DNA of 64,000 nt from Paenibacillus sp. FSL K6-1330 (GCF_037976825.1 NZ_CP150269.1:4973501-5037500); one strand, 5' to 3'. Counted from the first letter of the stretch, positions 8,154 through 18,304 are shown. Program-made: numbers and translations. Notes: generated by a model not told the origin, from the letters alone.

Positions 8154-9384
8154 AATAAATTCGAAACAACGATTATGGACCAAAGAATTCATCACCTTGA
8201 TGGTCAGCAACCTGTTTCTGTTCCTGACCCTGCAGATGATGCTGACCACGCTGCCCGCATACGCCAAAGAGGCGTTTATGGCAAGCCCGCTTCAGGTCAG
8301 CCTGATCACCAGCTTGTTCGCCTTCAGTGCGATCGCTTCCCGCTTCGTGTCAAGCAAAGCGCTGGAAAAAGGAAAACTGCGCCTGCTTCTGTACGTCGGG
8401 CTGTTGATATCGCTGGCAGCCACGCTCGGCTATTACTGGGCATCCGGCATCGCCTTTCTGCTGCTGATGCGCGTTTTGTTTGGCATCGGCTTTGGCATGA
8501 CAAGCACCTCGTTTCCTACGATGGCTTCAGACGTCATTCCTATCAAACGACTGGGCGAGGGCATGGGGTATTTCGGATTATCCACTACCCTCGCCATGTC
8601 GATCGGCCCGATGATCGGCTTGACGCTCCTGCAAGACGGGGGTTTTACACCGCTTGTGGTCATCACCGTCATCATCAATGTACTTATCTTCCCACTCGCC
8701 TACGTTCTGACGTTAAAATCGGCAAAACGAAACACGGAGCGCCCCTCAGCAGTTAAACCTCGAGTGGAGGAACAACCGAAGGGCTCATTCAATAAAAAGC
8801 TGATTCTACCCAGCGTCCTTAATTTTTTGATGTCCATTACGTACGGCGGGCTGCTGAGCTTCATGGCGTTGTTCGGCACCGAGGCTCACCTCCGGAATCC
8901 CCAGTATTTCTTCTTGTTCAATGCCATTGCCATCATTCTGGTAAGGCCGTTCTCCGGCAGAATCTATGACCGCTATGGACACAAGGCGCTGGTTATACCC
9001 GCTGCTGTTCTGATGGTCACCGGTTTGTTGTTGCTGACCTTCGCCTCATCGACGGGAATTATGCTGTTATCGGCATTATGTTATGGCCTTGGCTTCGGTG
9101 CGATGCAGCCGTCCATCCAGACCTGGATGATCCAGGAGGTTCATCCGCTCCAGCGCGGCATGGCCAACGGCATGTTCTTCAACTCCCTGGATTTCGGTGT
9201 CGCTATCGGCTCTATCGCGCTCGGCTCCATCGCCAAATCCACTTCGTACACGATCATGTACCGATATTCAGCCATTGCGTTAGTGCTGTTGATCCTGATT
9301 TATATCGTCATGCAGGCAACCGGCAAATCGCGCACTAAAGCTACATCAAAGCTTGAGGATACCGAACCCACCGTTGCAGGATAA
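8146..9384 (+). CDS. MFS efflux transporter (MarR-controlled)
   Basis: This protein of about 412 residues has twelve predicted helices and a central charged loop near residue 200. Typical MFS signals include RVLFGIGFGMTSTSFPTMASD in helices 4-5 and GRIYDRYGHKALVIP in the loop after helix 8. The ATG at 8146 gives 11 bp to the AGGAG ribosome site and overlaps the marR stop by 8 bp. Coupling to MarR suggests export of a toxic or antibiotic compound. It resembles the YwoG/YfkF-like exporters of Bacillus in layout; the substrate is unknown. Confidence 0.83.
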   Translation: MNEINSKQRLWTKEFITLMVSNLFLFLTLQMMLTTLPAYAKEAFMASPLQVSLITSLFAFSAIASRFVSSKALEKGKLRLLLYVGLLISLAATLGYYWASGIAFLLLMRVLFGIGFGMTSTSFPTMASDVIPIKRLGEGMGYFGLSTTLAMSIGPMIGLTLLQDGGFTPLVVITVIINVLIFPLAYVLTLKSAKRNTERPSAVKPRVEEQPKGSFNKKLILPSVLNFLMSITYGGLLSFMALFGTEAHLRNPQYFFLFNAIAIILVRPFSGRIYDRYGHKALVIPAAVLMVTGLLLLTFASSTGIMLLSALCYGLGFGAMQPSIQTWMIQEVHPLQRGMANGMFFNSLDFGVAIGSIALGSIAKSTSYTIMYRYSAIALVLLILIYIVMQATGKSRTKATSKLEDTEPTVAG

Positions 9385-9561
9385 CGGGGGTTCGAAAGCG
9401 AATCCAATTTTTTGGCATCTCTTTGATTTCATCCGAATATTTTGCATGCATCAAGCTCTGACCTACCGGATCGGACCCGGATGGATCATGCGGAGCCGTT
9501 TACTCGATTATACGAGTGGACCTTCGTTCCCTATGCTCCCGATCCGTACCCGAATATGAGA

Positions 9562-9604
9562 GAAAGGTCTTGTCCATTATTTATGGACAAGACCTTTCTT
9601 TTTC
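9562..9604 (+). terminator. Intrinsic terminator of the marR-MFS operon
   Basis: A perfect 16-bp stem (9562-9577 with 9583-9598) and a 5-base loop are followed by a T-rich tract. It overlaps the last codons of the convergent MFS gene, so one element ends two transcripts at close quarters. Confidence 0.88.
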
Positions 9605-10857
9605 AAGCCCTGCGGTTTCTTGAAATCCACTCGGTATGAATTCCCTCCGGTATCGTCTTCCTTCGCCTCCGGCTTCACGGCGAATAATGTAAGCAGGCCA
9701 CCTACAGCCGCGACGGCTGCCAACGTGCCGAACAGCACCCAATGATTCGCCCCGAGCAGCAGTGAAACAACTGGCGGACCGAGCGATACGCCGATAAAAC
9801 GCATACTGCTATATAGGGAGGTAATGGTACCGCGCTGCTCCTTCTCAACACCTTCCGTCAGCAGCGTGTCCATGCATGGCAGTACCATCCCGATCCCGAT
9901 GCCACCAAGCGTCATCATGCCGACTACAAAATAGATCTGTGCACTAAATCCGGTTACGATCAAGGAAGCCGTCAAAATGGCCATGCCCGCGAAACCGGTC
10001 CACTTCTTAGCCGCTTTATTTTTGCCCGTAAATTTACCGGCTAAGTAAGATGAAAGACATAACAAAGCTAGCGGAATCGCAAGCACCAGCCCTTTCACCA
10101 CACCGTGTAAATGGTAAGTGCTTTCGAGCGTTTCCGACAAATAGAAAAGAACGCCGAACACGCCAAACATCGCGATGCCGCCGATGGCAAATATCGCATA
10201 CAGCCATCTTCCCTTCTCGTGCAAAACCTGCTTGGTTGTTTTTAAAAACTCGCGAATGGATTGTTTGTCGTTGTCGTTCGACTTCGGTGTCTTCACAAGA
10301 AAAATGACAAGCACGATAGAGATCAAGCATAGAATCGGAATAGCTATAAAGGGCAAGAACCAAATAAAACTTCCGAGCAGGGCACCCAGTATCGGGCTAA
10401 TTACCTTGCCAAACGTATTGGAGGTTTCGATAATACCCAAACTCTTACTAACCTCTTCTTCCTCTTTAAACATGTCACCGACAAGCGGAATGACAATGGG
10501 GAATGCCCCGGCAGCACCAATTCCCTGCAGAAACCGACCCGCCAAAATAACGTAATATGCCGCTGTCCCGCTCAGCATCCAAGCTGCTACAGCCGAGACT
10601 GCTCCGCCTAACGCCGCAATAATTAAGCTTGGGATGATGATTTTCTTTCGTCCATAACGATCCGATAAATAACCGGCAATCGGAATCAGTAAGATGGCTA
10701 CAACAGCATATACCGTTATAAGCATACTGACTTTGAAGGAACTGATCCCCAGAGCTTTTGAAATCGACGGCAAAATGGGAATCAGCATGGAATTTCCCAA
10801 CGTCATGATAAGTGGTATGGATGCAAGGGCAACCAGATCCCATTTTTTGTTTTCCAT
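9577..10857 (-). CDS. MFS transporter, probable drug exporter
   Basis: The 426-residue protein has twelve hydrophobic helices. GYLSDRYGRKKIIIPSLII in the loop after helix 2 is the MFS motif A, and GRFLQGIGAAGAFPIVIPL in helices 4-5 resembles the motif C region of drug:proton antiporters. A ribosome site AAAGGTGG precedes the ATG at 10857. It stands alone between a convergent MFS gene and a chemoreceptor. The layout is like Bacillus YfmO/Bmr-type exporters; the substrate cannot be read from sequence. The last codons form one arm of the shared terminator. Confidence 0.8.
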   Translation of the reverse strand: MENKKWDLVALASIPLIMTLGNSMLIPILPSISKALGISSFKVSMLITVYAVVAILLIPIAGYLSDRYGRKKIIIPSLIIAALGGAVSAVAAWMLSGTAAYYVILAGRFLQGIGAAGAFPIVIPLVGDMFKEEEEVSKSLGIIETSNTFGKVISPILGALLGSFIWFLPFIAIPILCLISIVLVIFLVKTPKSNDNDKQSIREFLKTTKQVLHEKGRWLYAIFAIGGIAMFGVFGVLFYLSETLESTYHLHGVVKGLVLAIPLALLCLSSYLAGKFTGKNKAAKKWTGFAGMAILTASLIVTGFSAQIYFVVGMMTLGGIGIGMVLPCMDTLLTEGVEKEQRGTITSLYSSMRFIGVSLGPPVVSLLLGANHWVLFGTLAAVAAVGGLLTLFAVKPEAKEDDTGGNSYRVDFKKPQGLKKKGLVHK

Positions 10858-10967
10858 GAGAGAAAGACCACCTTTGCGTTATCTGTCATCCATATTGTAG
10901 GTTCTTTTACCCGGAATATGCATGATTGCAAGGTGGCCGTTTTTTCCCATATGCAATTTTTCCTTAT

Positions 10968-12677
10968 TTATACTTTAAAGCCGGACATCAACTGCCGCAG
11001 CTTGCTGGACATTACGTTCAAATCCTCAACGGAATTTGTAATTTCCTCCATAGAGGCCAGCTGCTCTTCCGTGGCTGCACTGACGCTTTGGGTTCCACCT
11101 GCCGTTGTCTCCGTGACCTCCTGAATTCTGCGGATGGCATGAACAAGCTCTCCTGCTCCGGAGTCCATCTGTTCAGTTGCAACAGTGACACTCTGAATTT
11201 GTTCGTTCAATTCGCCGACGGATTGCTCAATATCCTTAAAGGCTCTCTCAGCTCCTTGTGCCACGTTCATTCCCTCGGTCACTTCGCGGGTGCCCTGCTC
11301 CATGACGCCGGCCAATTCAACAATATCCTGCTGAAGCTCATGGACGAATTGTCTGATTTCGACGGAAGAGTTTGAGGCCTGATCAGCCAATTTTCGGACC
11401 TCAGCCGCTACAACCGCAAAACCTCTGCCATGCTCACCTGCCCGAGCGGCCTCAATGGAGGCATTCAAGGCAAGTAGTGATGTCTGCTCTGCAATTTCGA
11501 TTATGATCTGTCCCATCGCTCCAATGTTGGAGGCCTTTTCGCCGAGCGCCCGCACCGATTGCGCAGATTGATCCACACTGGTGCGTATGCCTTCCATCTG
11601 AGCCAGCGTATGTATAAGTGCCTGTTCCCCTTCAGCCGCAAGTTGGTTCGTCGTTGCTGCCAATCCGGAGACGTCTTGGGCGGCATGCGCGATATGTTTC
11701 ATGCCTTCCGCCATGTCCGTTACCGTAGCTGTCGTTTCCTCCGTATCCTGAAGCTGGTTTTCTACCCCGGCCGCCAGCTCTTCCATAATCCCAGAGGTTT
11801 GCTGAGAAGCTTGACGGATTTCCTCGGTCGTGGAGTGCAGCGTCGAAGCTGCGACACCAACTTTGCCAGCCGTATCCTGCACCTGTACGACAAGCACCCT
11901 GAATCCATCAACCAGTTTATTGTAGGCGTCGGCTACCGCCCTGATCTCATCTTTCGTAGTAATCTGTAATCGGGTAACCAGATCACCACCGCCCTCGGCA
12001 ATCTTCAAAAGTTGTTCGCTCATCTGATTCAAAGGACGAATCGAGCGAATAAGAAGATATCCCTGTATCGCAAAATAAGCGATACCTGCTATACCGATCA
12101 ACATGATCACCATGTTCTGAAATCTGCTGCTGTCCGCAATCTGGTCAGCCTGCTTAGCCAAGGCTTCATTTTTATGCACCGTAAATTGGGCGATAAGCGT
12201 ACTGAAGGAATTACGCACTTCCCGTTCCTTGCTAAACGCAGCCTCATATACCCGGAACGGCACAGCCTTGTAAAAACCGGTATCGTACCCCAATTTGCTC
12301 AATACCTCGTTAACGGCTTCAGAATAAATGACATATCCGGTTTCAATCTCGTTAAACACCTTAAGGTCTTCCTCAGCCGTCATCAAGCCTTTGGTTTCAG
12401 CCATAAGTTTGGCAACGGACTCCTGTTTCGCTTTCAATGAATCTGCAAAGGTCGAATCTCCGGTCAATAGGTAGCCCCGCTCATCATTAGAGACACCAGT
12501 CAATAGGGTCTCCAATTGCGTCAGGTTATAAATGACCTTCTGATCCACTTCAATAATTTCGCTGAACCTCTTCTCCGTCATGTTCGAAGTGATGAACGCG
12601 ATGATTACGATAACCACCGTAACCGTTGCAAGAATCGTAGACGAAAGAATTAATTTTGTTTTTATCTTCATCCGCAA
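10968..12677 (-). CDS. Methyl-accepting chemotaxis protein with CHASE3-like sensor
   Basis: The 569-residue receptor has a first membrane helix near residues 8-30 and an outside helical domain with [15 protein letters not shown], typical of CHASE3-like bundles. A second helix near 190-215 ([19 protein letters not shown]) and a HAMP linker precede a long cytoplasmic coiled coil. The signalling tip [20 protein letters not shown] and [19 protein letters not shown] bind CheA/CheW. Either TTG 12677 or ATG 12671 may be the start; spacing to AAAGG favours the TTG. A weak sigma-D-like promoter lies upstream. No other chemotaxis genes are nearby. The ligand is unknown. Confidence 0.9.
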   Translation of the reverse strand: MRMKIKTKLILSSTILATVTVVIVIIAFITSNMTEKRFSEIIEVDQKVIYNLTQLETLLTGVSNDERGYLLTGDSTFADSLKAKQESVAKLMAETKGLMTAEEDLKVFNEIETGYVIYSEAVNEVLSKLGYDTGFYKAVPFRVYEAAFSKEREVRNSFSTLIAQFTVHKNEALAKQADQIADSSRFQNMVIMLIGIAGIAYFAIQGYLLIRSIRPLNQMSEQLLKIAEGGGDLVTRLQITTKDEIRAVADAYNKLVDGFRVLVVQVQDTAGKVGVAASTLHSTTEEIRQASQQTSGIMEELAAGVENQLQDTEETTATVTDMAEGMKHIAHAAQDVSGLAATTNQLAAEGEQALIHTLAQMEGIRTSVDQSAQSVRALGEKASNIGAMGQIIIEIAEQTSLLALNASIEAARAGEHGRGFAVVAAEVRKLADQASNSSVEIRQFVHELQQDIVELAGVMEQGTREVTEGMNVAQGAERAFKDIEQSVGELNEQIQSVTVATEQMDSGAGELVHAIRRIQEVTETTAGGTQSVSAATEEQLASMEEITNSVEDLNVMSSKLRQLMSGFKV

Positions 12678-12747
12678 GCACCCGACCTTTGATATAAGTA
12701 ATAGACCCCCAATCCTTTTTTCGTCAAATTTGTGTCCAAAATGAATA

Positions 12748-12774
12748 GACTCGGCGGTCGAGAAAACACTTTTC
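12748..12774 (-). promoter_or_regulatory. Possible sigma-D (motility) promoter of the chemoreceptor
   Basis: On the minus strand GAAA, a 15-bp spacer and GCCGAGTC resemble the sigma-D pattern TAAA-N15-GCCGATAT (three of four and five of eight positions). It lies 71-97 bases upstream of the receptor. The rest of the 12678-12935 gap shows only AT-rich DNA. Confidence 0.35.
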
Positions 12775-12935
12775 CCGAAAATAATTGAAAAAAATTATTA
12801 ATCACCGGTCAAATCATCATAAATATTGGATAACTCCCTCCTTATGGTATAAAGCATACTCCCTATCTCACCCTAAATAGGTTTCCGTTTTTTTCCTTTT
12901 CCATGAAACATGTTTGGATTTCATATAACAATCAT

Positions 12936-12977
12936 GAAAAAAAAGGCCTGCCTAAGCCGTGGCTCAGACAGACCTTT
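12936..12977 (-). terminator. Intrinsic terminator of the HelD gene
   Basis: Minus-strand AAAGGTCTGTCTGAGCC pairs, with a few mismatches, with GGCTTAGGCAGGCCTTT and is followed by a run of eight T. It begins just after the HelD stop codon. Confidence 0.88.
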
Positions 12978-12983
12978 ATTCAT

Positions 12984-15314
12984 TTAATATTCATCCGGGA
13001 TAAAGTGGCTTTTTTCCCCGATATGATACACATGAAGTTTGTGCATGGCACGCGTACATGCGGTGTAGAACAGCTTGCGGTCGCTTTCGCGATGGTACAC
13101 ATCCTCAGAGCCGTTGTATATGATCACCGCGTCGAATTCCACGCCCTTGGCCAAATAGGCAGGAACGACAAGCGTTCCTTTCTCAAAAGCCGGAGTGGTT
13201 TTGGCAATTAATCGTGTTTGTATATCTGCTGACAACTGCTCGTGTACGCGTCTACTCTCCTCTTCTGTCCGGCAGATCACCGCGACGTACTGGAATCCCT
13301 GTTCATGAAGTTCACGGATATCAGAGACAATCGCTGCAAGCAGGTGTTCTTCATCGTTCACCGCAACCACACGCGGAGCTTCGCCGCTTCGATTAAATGG
13401 AACGATCCGCTCCCCGCCCGGTATCATCTGCCGCGTGAAATCAACGATTTCATACGTGGACCGGTAGCTTTGCGTCAGATTGATAACCTCCGTATCCTCC
13501 TTGCCGTACAGACTTACCAGATTTTCGAGATTGCCGAGTGCCTCTCCATGTGCATAAATCGCTTGATTAAGGTCTCCCAGCACCGTCATTTTCGCTCGTG
13601 GGAACAATCGCTTCAGGAATTCCAGCTGGAATCCGGAATAGTCCTGTACTTCATCAACAATGACGTGTCGAATCGACGTGTTCGTGCGGAAACCTTGAAG
13701 CAGCTCCTTCAGATAGAGGAACGGAGTCGTATCCTCATACAACAGCGATTTGTTGTCCAGTGACGCAACGGTAAGATTGCAGATTTCTTCCCAATAATCC
13801 GGGAGCATCTCCAAATTTCCGGCCGCCCGGCGAAATAACGATTCATCCGTATATAGTTTTCGATACATGCCCTTCACATCCACATAACGGAACCGCTTGA
13901 TCCAGCGTCTGACCGGCTTGAGCCGATTGCTGATGACCATTTTGGCAAGGACGTCCCTTTCCTTATCGAAATCGTCAAACGTGTCTGCCTTCCGGTTTTG
14001 CTTACGTCTCATCGTTTGAAAGGCCCGTTGGTAATCCTCCGTATCCAGCAGCTGGATTTGCTCCTCCACCCACGGGGCGTCTTTTTCGCTCTGAGCAAAC
14101 TCCGACAGGCGTTTCAGCATCCACTCTTTCATGAGGTCGATACGGCCAGCAAGCTTAACCGCCGCATCATAACCATAGAACTGCGCGGACATTTCGTCGG
14201 AGCTAACGATAACCTTACCTTGGAATACGACCGGCTTAAAGAGCATCCCGTCCTGTTCCAGCAGCTCCTTATATCGTCTGATGGTGTCCAGATAAGCACC
14301 CGAGGATTTATAGGATATACTCTGAAGCCGTGCCCGGTAACGCGGCGAATCGTCCGCATTCAGCAGGGTTTCCGTCTGCGTGAACACGTCTTCGAGCTCA
14401 AACTCTTTGCCGAGCCGATGCTCCAGATAGGACTGAAAGGTCGTCTGCTGCATATTGTCCTCGCCAAGCTCCGGAAGCACCGTGGATACATAACTGTTGA
14501 ACAGCGGGTTCGGTGAGAACAGAATCATCTGATCGGCCCGAAGCGTCTCCCGGTACTTATACAACAGATAGGCCACTCGCTGCAGTGCCGCTGAGGTTTT
14601 GCCGCTGCCAGCAGCCCCCTGAACGATCAGCATGCGGGTTTTGTCGTTTCGGATGACGGCATTCTGTTCCTTTTGAATTGTAGCTACGATGCTCTTCATC
14701 CGATCATCCGCGCTATGGCTGAGCACCTGCTGGAGCAGCTCATCCCCGATCGTTACACCGGTATCAAACAATACCTTGATCTCGCCGTCATGGATGACGA
14801 ATTGGCGCTTAAGCAGCATTTCGCCTTTGACCGTACCCGAAGGCGTTTCATATTGGGTCGGACCGGGTGCCCCGTCATAATACAAGCTTGATATCGGAGC
14901 CCGCCAGTCGTAAACCAGAAACGTCTCCATATGTTCATCCAAAAAAGATCCTGTCCCCAAATAAATGGTTTCCGTCTCCGTGGTTCCATCCTCTTGAAAA
15001 TCAATGCGTCCAAAGTAAGGGGATTCCACAAGTTTTCTATACTTTTTAAGCAGCTTGCTGGATTGCAGATGAGCATGCTCACGTTCCGCGAGCACCTGCG
15101 ACTGCTGTCTCAGGTTGGTGGACGTTTCACCCAAATCGTCCGGGTTGCTGAAGTTGACCGTTACTTCGTCCCAAAAGTCTTTCCGCATATCAATAACGAC
15201 TTCACGGATATCTCCAACGCTCGCTTCCAGCTGAGATATTTTATTACCGATTTTCGTTGTCACTTCCGTTACCCGTGCCTGTTCTTCTTTCCAATCCTGT
15301 TCGCTGATAGCCAT
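12984..15314 (-). CDS. helD: HelD-like superfamily 1 helicase (RNA polymerase recycling)
   Basis: The 776-residue protein begins with a charged coiled coil (residues 1-90), the arm that in Gram-positive HelD enters RNA polymerase. The UvrD-like ATPase follows: Walker A GAAGSGKTSA near residue 235, Walker B VIVDEVQDYS near 551, LTQSYRST and GVEFDAVIIYN further on, and a final TACTRAMHKLHVYH motif VI. HelD clears stalled RNA polymerase from DNA using ATP. Length and domain order match Bacillus subtilis HelD (YvgS). AGGGGGATG precedes the ATG. It is a single-gene unit with its own terminator. Confidence 0.9.
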   Translation of the reverse strand: MAISEQDWKEEQARVTEVTTKIGNKISQLEASVGDIREVVIDMRKDFWDEVTVNFSNPDDLGETSTNLRQQSQVLAEREHAHLQSSKLLKKYRKLVESPYFGRIDFQEDGTTETETIYLGTGSFLDEHMETFLVYDWRAPISSLYYDGAPGPTQYETPSGTVKGEMLLKRQFVIHDGEIKVLFDTGVTIGDELLQQVLSHSADDRMKSIVATIQKEQNAVIRNDKTRMLIVQGAAGSGKTSAALQRVAYLLYKYRETLRADQMILFSPNPLFNSYVSTVLPELGEDNMQQTTFQSYLEHRLGKEFELEDVFTQTETLLNADDSPRYRARLQSISYKSSGAYLDTIRRYKELLEQDGMLFKPVVFQGKVIVSSDEMSAQFYGYDAAVKLAGRIDLMKEWMLKRLSEFAQSEKDAPWVEEQIQLLDTEDYQRAFQTMRRKQNRKADTFDDFDKERDVLAKMVISNRLKPVRRWIKRFRYVDVKGMYRKLYTDESLFRRAAGNLEMLPDYWEEICNLTVASLDNKSLLYEDTTPFLYLKELLQGFRTNTSIRHVIVDEVQDYSGFQLEFLKRLFPRAKMTVLGDLNQAIYAHGEALGNLENLVSLYGKEDTEVINLTQSYRSTYEIVDFTRQMIPGGERIVPFNRSGEAPRVVAVNDEEHLLAAIVSDIRELHEQGFQYVAVICRTEEESRRVHEQLSADIQTRLIAKTTPAFEKGTLVVPAYLAKGVEFDAVIIYNGSEDVYHRESDRKLFYTACTRAMHKLHVYHIGEKSHFIPDEY

Positions 15315-15338
15315 TTGTTCATCCCCCTAATATACTGG

Positions 15339-15367
15339 TTGACAGCGCAAGTTGCCTGTGTTATAAT
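15339..15367 (+). promoter_or_regulatory. Consensus sigma-A promoter facing a gene-free stretch
   Basis: TTGACA (15339-15344), a 17-bp spacer and TATAAT (15362-15367) match the sigma-A consensus at every position. No plus-strand gene follows; instead a terminator appears about 110 bases on. Confidence 0.8.
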
Positions 15368-15373
15368 ACAATT

Positions 15374-15488
15374 GTGATATTCTAACCACGAATCCTAATT
15401 TTAATGACAAATCATTGCTAATTATAACAATGAGCCCCGTATAATTCAACATCGAATTTCAGAACCGACCCACCGGGCGGTTTTTTTT
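15374..15488 (+). ncRNA. Candidate small RNA, about 115 nt
   Basis: A transcript from the perfect promoter at 15339-15367 would run from about 15374 to the terminator at 15464-15488, whose stem ACCG/CGGT plus CCC/GGG is followed by eight T. No reading frame with a ribosome site lies inside. Two hairpins compete for the same bases: AATGA/TCATT and TCATTG/CAATGA around 15401-15433. The convergent exporter gene starts its 3' end at 15609, so this is not a leader of a visible gene. I do not recognise a known RNA family. Confidence 0.55.
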
Positions 15489-15608
15489 GCGTTTATATAC
15501 AATACCATTCCCAAAGCTCACTGCCAAGAGAAATCATCATAAAACTGGTGCATGAAAACAGCCGATCAAATATGGCATCTTGATCGGCACCCTCATGGTG
15601 AACTTCAC

Positions 15609-16667
15609 TTATTTACGCAGCCACGAGAACAAGACTTCATCCTGCTCTTTATCATCCGTAACGCGGCTGATATGATCCGCCACACGGTTCAGCCGGTCAA
15701 GCTGATATCCGTAATCATACATGGAGGCAGCCACCACTGACAGCCGAAGCCCCCCGGCATTGGCGCCTGGCCCGCACATCACCTGCTCCATAAACGCTTC
15801 ATTGTTCTCCGCCATGGTCTCAGCTTCGTCCTCATTCGGTTTCAGTTTATCTTCGAATTTCCACAAGATATGCTCATGGTACTTCATTAACCGCTCTAGA
15901 TTATGATCAAACTTCTCGTCGATTTCTTCGGATCGTTCCGCCTGAAAATAGTGGTTCTCCACCGCATCCAGTACTTCATACCCCTTACGAAGGGATTGGA
16001 GCAATTGCTTATACACCACTAGCTGCCTTGCTTGACTGTACTTGGCCCGCTTTAGCTTCCTCTGCTCTTCCTCAAACAAATTGTATTTGTCGGACAACGA
16101 TTTGATCGCCGATTCCAGCTCCTTCTTCTCCGCACGATACACCGAATCCTTCATTTCATGAGAGATGGCCGTGCGCAGCAGAAGTGACATTTTGCCAAAT
16201 ACAATATGAATCCGCGTGATGTACTGTTCCTTGGGTTTCGGGGGAAACACAAGAATATTGATAAGAAATGCAGATATGATACCGATAATCGTCAGAATAA
16301 AGCGATTGAGTGCAAAATCCCATTGACCTGAAGCTTCCATCACAGATATTACCGTGACGAGCGTAAGTCCGATGGTCTCACCCATATTCAGCTTCATACA
16401 AATCATAATCACTAAAACACACACCAAACCGACGGAAATAGGCTGATTCGATAAAAAGTATCCTCCGAGCATCGCCAGAATCGCACCGAGCGTACTGGTC
16501 TGCAGCTGGTCCAGGAAATATCTCCACGACCTATATATGGATGGCTGCATCGCAAAAATCGCGGCTATGGCGGCAACAACAGGGGATTTAAAGTCAAAGA
16601 GCATGGCTAAATAAAGAGCCAGCGTCACGGCTAAGCCGGTTTTGAACATTCTTGCTCCAAACGCCAC
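15609..16667 (-). CDS. Aromatic acid exporter (FUSC/ArAE) family membrane protein
   Basis: The 352-residue protein has an N-terminal block of about five to six membrane helices with SPVVAAIAAIFAMQPSIYRS and LNMGETIGLTLVTVISVM, the pattern of ArAE_1/DUF939 proteins. INILVFPPKPKEQYI ends the membrane part. The C-terminal half is cytosolic and helical with long charged coiled coils (EKKELESAIKSLSDKYNLFEE region). Members are thought to export aromatic acids or similar anions, but Bacillus homologues are uncharacterised. It lies beside a PAP2 phosphatase on the same strand, about 107 bp apart. Confidence 0.85.
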   Translation of the reverse strand: MAFGARMFKTGLAVTLALYLAMLFDFKSPVVAAIAAIFAMQPSIYRSWRYFLDQLQTSTLGAILAMLGGYFLSNQPISVGLVCVLVIMICMKLNMGETIGLTLVTVISVMEASGQWDFALNRFILTIIGIISAFLINILVFPPKPKEQYITRIHIVFGKMSLLLRTAISHEMKDSVYRAEKKELESAIKSLSDKYNLFEEEQRKLKRAKYSQARQLVVYKQLLQSLRKGYEVLDAVENHYFQAERSEEIDEKFDHNLERLMKYHEHILWKFEDKLKPNEDEAETMAENNEAFMEQVMCGPGANAGGLRLSVVAASMYDYGYQLDRLNRVADHISRVTDDKEQDEVLFSWLRK

Positions 16668-16774
16668 AGACAGCCCTCCTTACCGAACCCAATTTCACAT
16701 CTATGGATACACACCATGATACATACTCCTCCGTTTGAACCGCTATTACATGAATTACCCTTGCGCTTCCAATG

Positions 16775-17464
16775 TTATGCAGTTTCTGATCCAATCCTAT
16801 CTTCCGGGTTGGCCCGCTTCCCCATCCTCTTCTCGTAAGATCGGACCAGAAAGCCAAGCCAAGCGCAAGCAGCCAAATATCCGCCAAGAATATCGCTTGG
16901 ATAATGGACCCCAAGATAGACTCTGCTTAGTCCGATGCCCAGAATCATGACGACGGAGATGGATATTAAAGTCCCTCTCCCCGCCCTGCTGTCGATATGT
17001 CTCCACAGCAAGTAAGCCAACACGCTGTAGAACGAGAAGGCAGCCATGGAATGTCCGCTGGGATAACTATATCCCGTAATTTCAATTAAGCGGTGGATGT
17101 CAGGCCTTGCCCGTTGAAAGACCCATTTTAATAATACATTCAGAATAGATGAACCGAAGACGACCACAATAAGGAGAAGGATCTCCGCGCGGTGCCCCAG
17201 TACCCAATATAGCACGGCGATTACAATCAGACATAACATAATCACCGGTCCGATAGAACCTATAAACGACAGCCCGATGGCGATATCCGTGATAAGCGGC
17301 TGCTCCCAGGCTTGTACCGTTGTTATGATCGCCATGTCAAACGTTTCCAGGCCTTGCCGCTTTACCAAAGCTGCCAGCGTGACAAATCCTATGAGGCTGA
17401 TCATCGATATGAGAAAAATCCAACGTTGCCTTCCTGAAGTCGGGTGTAGCTTCTGTCCGCTCAA
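16775..17464 (-). CDS. PAP2-type membrane phosphatase
   Basis: The 229-residue membrane protein has six likely helices and all three motifs of the phosphatidic-acid phosphatase 2 fold: KWVFQRARP, PSGHS and SRVYLGVHYPSD. The histidines of the second and third motifs form the phosphoenzyme and relay proton transfer. In Bacillota such proteins dephosphorylate undecaprenyl pyrophosphate or phosphatidylglycerophosphate. The active site should face outside the membrane. Which lipid is used cannot be told from sequence. Confidence 0.88.
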   Translation of the reverse strand: MSGQKLHPTSGRQRWIFLISMISLIGFVTLAALVKRQGLETFDMAIITTVQAWEQPLITDIAIGLSFIGSIGPVIMLCLIVIAVLYWVLGHRAEILLLIVVVFGSSILNVLLKWVFQRARPDIHRLIEITGYSYPSGHSMAAFSFYSVLAYLLWRHIDSRAGRGTLISISVVMILGIGLSRVYLGVHYPSDILGGYLAACAWLGFLVRSYEKRMGKRANPEDRIGSETA

Positions 17465-17644
17465 CTCTCTTTTCTCCTTTGCCTTTGTTTCGAACCCGTG
17501 TCAATTGGTGAAAACAAGATAATATCATTTTCCCGAGATAAAGGAAAGTACATTTGGGATATACATGAAATATCCCGTAGTCTATGTCAAAATCGCAATG
17601 ATTACTCTTTCAAGGAAATTTTTACCGCAAAGGAGCATGTCCAC

Positions 17645-18289
17645 ATGAAGATTCTCGTTGTCGGTGCCAACGGCCAAATCGGCAAACAGCTTACACATCT
17701 GTTGCAAGACCATGAAAGATATACCGTGAGAGCAATGGTACGAAAAGAGGAACAGGCCGCCCCATATCAAGCCGCCGGAATAGAGTGTGTTCTTGCGAAC
17801 CTGGAAGGATCGGTCGAGGAGCTTGCTGATGCGGCGAAGAATTGCCAGGCGGTGGTATTCGCTGCCGGCTCAGGCGGAGCTACCGGATACGACAAAACCC
17901 TGTTAATCGATCTGGACGGAGCCGCAAAAATGATCGAAGCCGCCGAGCAGGCATCTGTTTCGCGTTTTGTGATGGTAAGTGCGCTTCAAGCCCATCATCG
18001 GGAATTTTGGAATGAGGAGATCAAACCGTATTATGCCGCCAAGCATTACGCGGATCGCATGCTTCGTCAGAGCAGCCTCACGTACACCATCATTCGTCCA
18101 GGAGGACTTACAAATAGACCCGGTACCGGTCGTATTACCGCTGCGGAGGATATCCAGGGCGGATCAATTCCGCGCGAGGATGTAGCACGAACGATTCTGT
18201 TATCCTTGGATGAAGAAAATACCTTCCGTCGTTCCTTCGATCTGATTTCAGGAGATACTCCTATATCCGAAGCTTTATCCTCTATTTAA
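17645..18289 (+). CDS. Atypical short-chain dehydrogenase, YhfK-like NAD(P)-binding protein
   Basis: The 214-residue protein starts MKILVVGANGQIGKQLTHLL, a Rossmann fold with GxxGxxG. It keeps VVFAAGSGG, a helix with a YYAAKHYADRMLR active-site-like segment, and TIIRPGGLTNRPGTG, as in the atypical SDR group containing Bacillus YhfK and NmrA-like proteins. The ATG at 17645 follows AAAGGAG; the longer frame from 17498 is not needed. Members may be oxidoreductases or redox sensors. It is a single plus-strand gene divergent from PAP2. No substrate is implied by context. Confidence 0.85.
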   Translation: MKILVVGANGQIGKQLTHLLQDHERYTVRAMVRKEEQAAPYQAAGIECVLANLEGSVEELADAAKNCQAVVFAAGSGGATGYDKTLLIDLDGAAKMIEAAEQASVSRFVMVSALQAHHREFWNEEIKPYYAAKHYADRMLRQSSLTYTIIRPGGLTNRPGTGRITAAEDIQGGSIPREDVARTILLSLDEENTFRRSFDLISGDTPISEALSSI

Positions 18290-18304
18290 AGAGAATGCCT
18301 TTGC

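Noticed and set aside
9385..9561. Short plus-strand frames after the efflux gene
   Set aside because: They lead into the terminator and lack ribosome sites and motifs.
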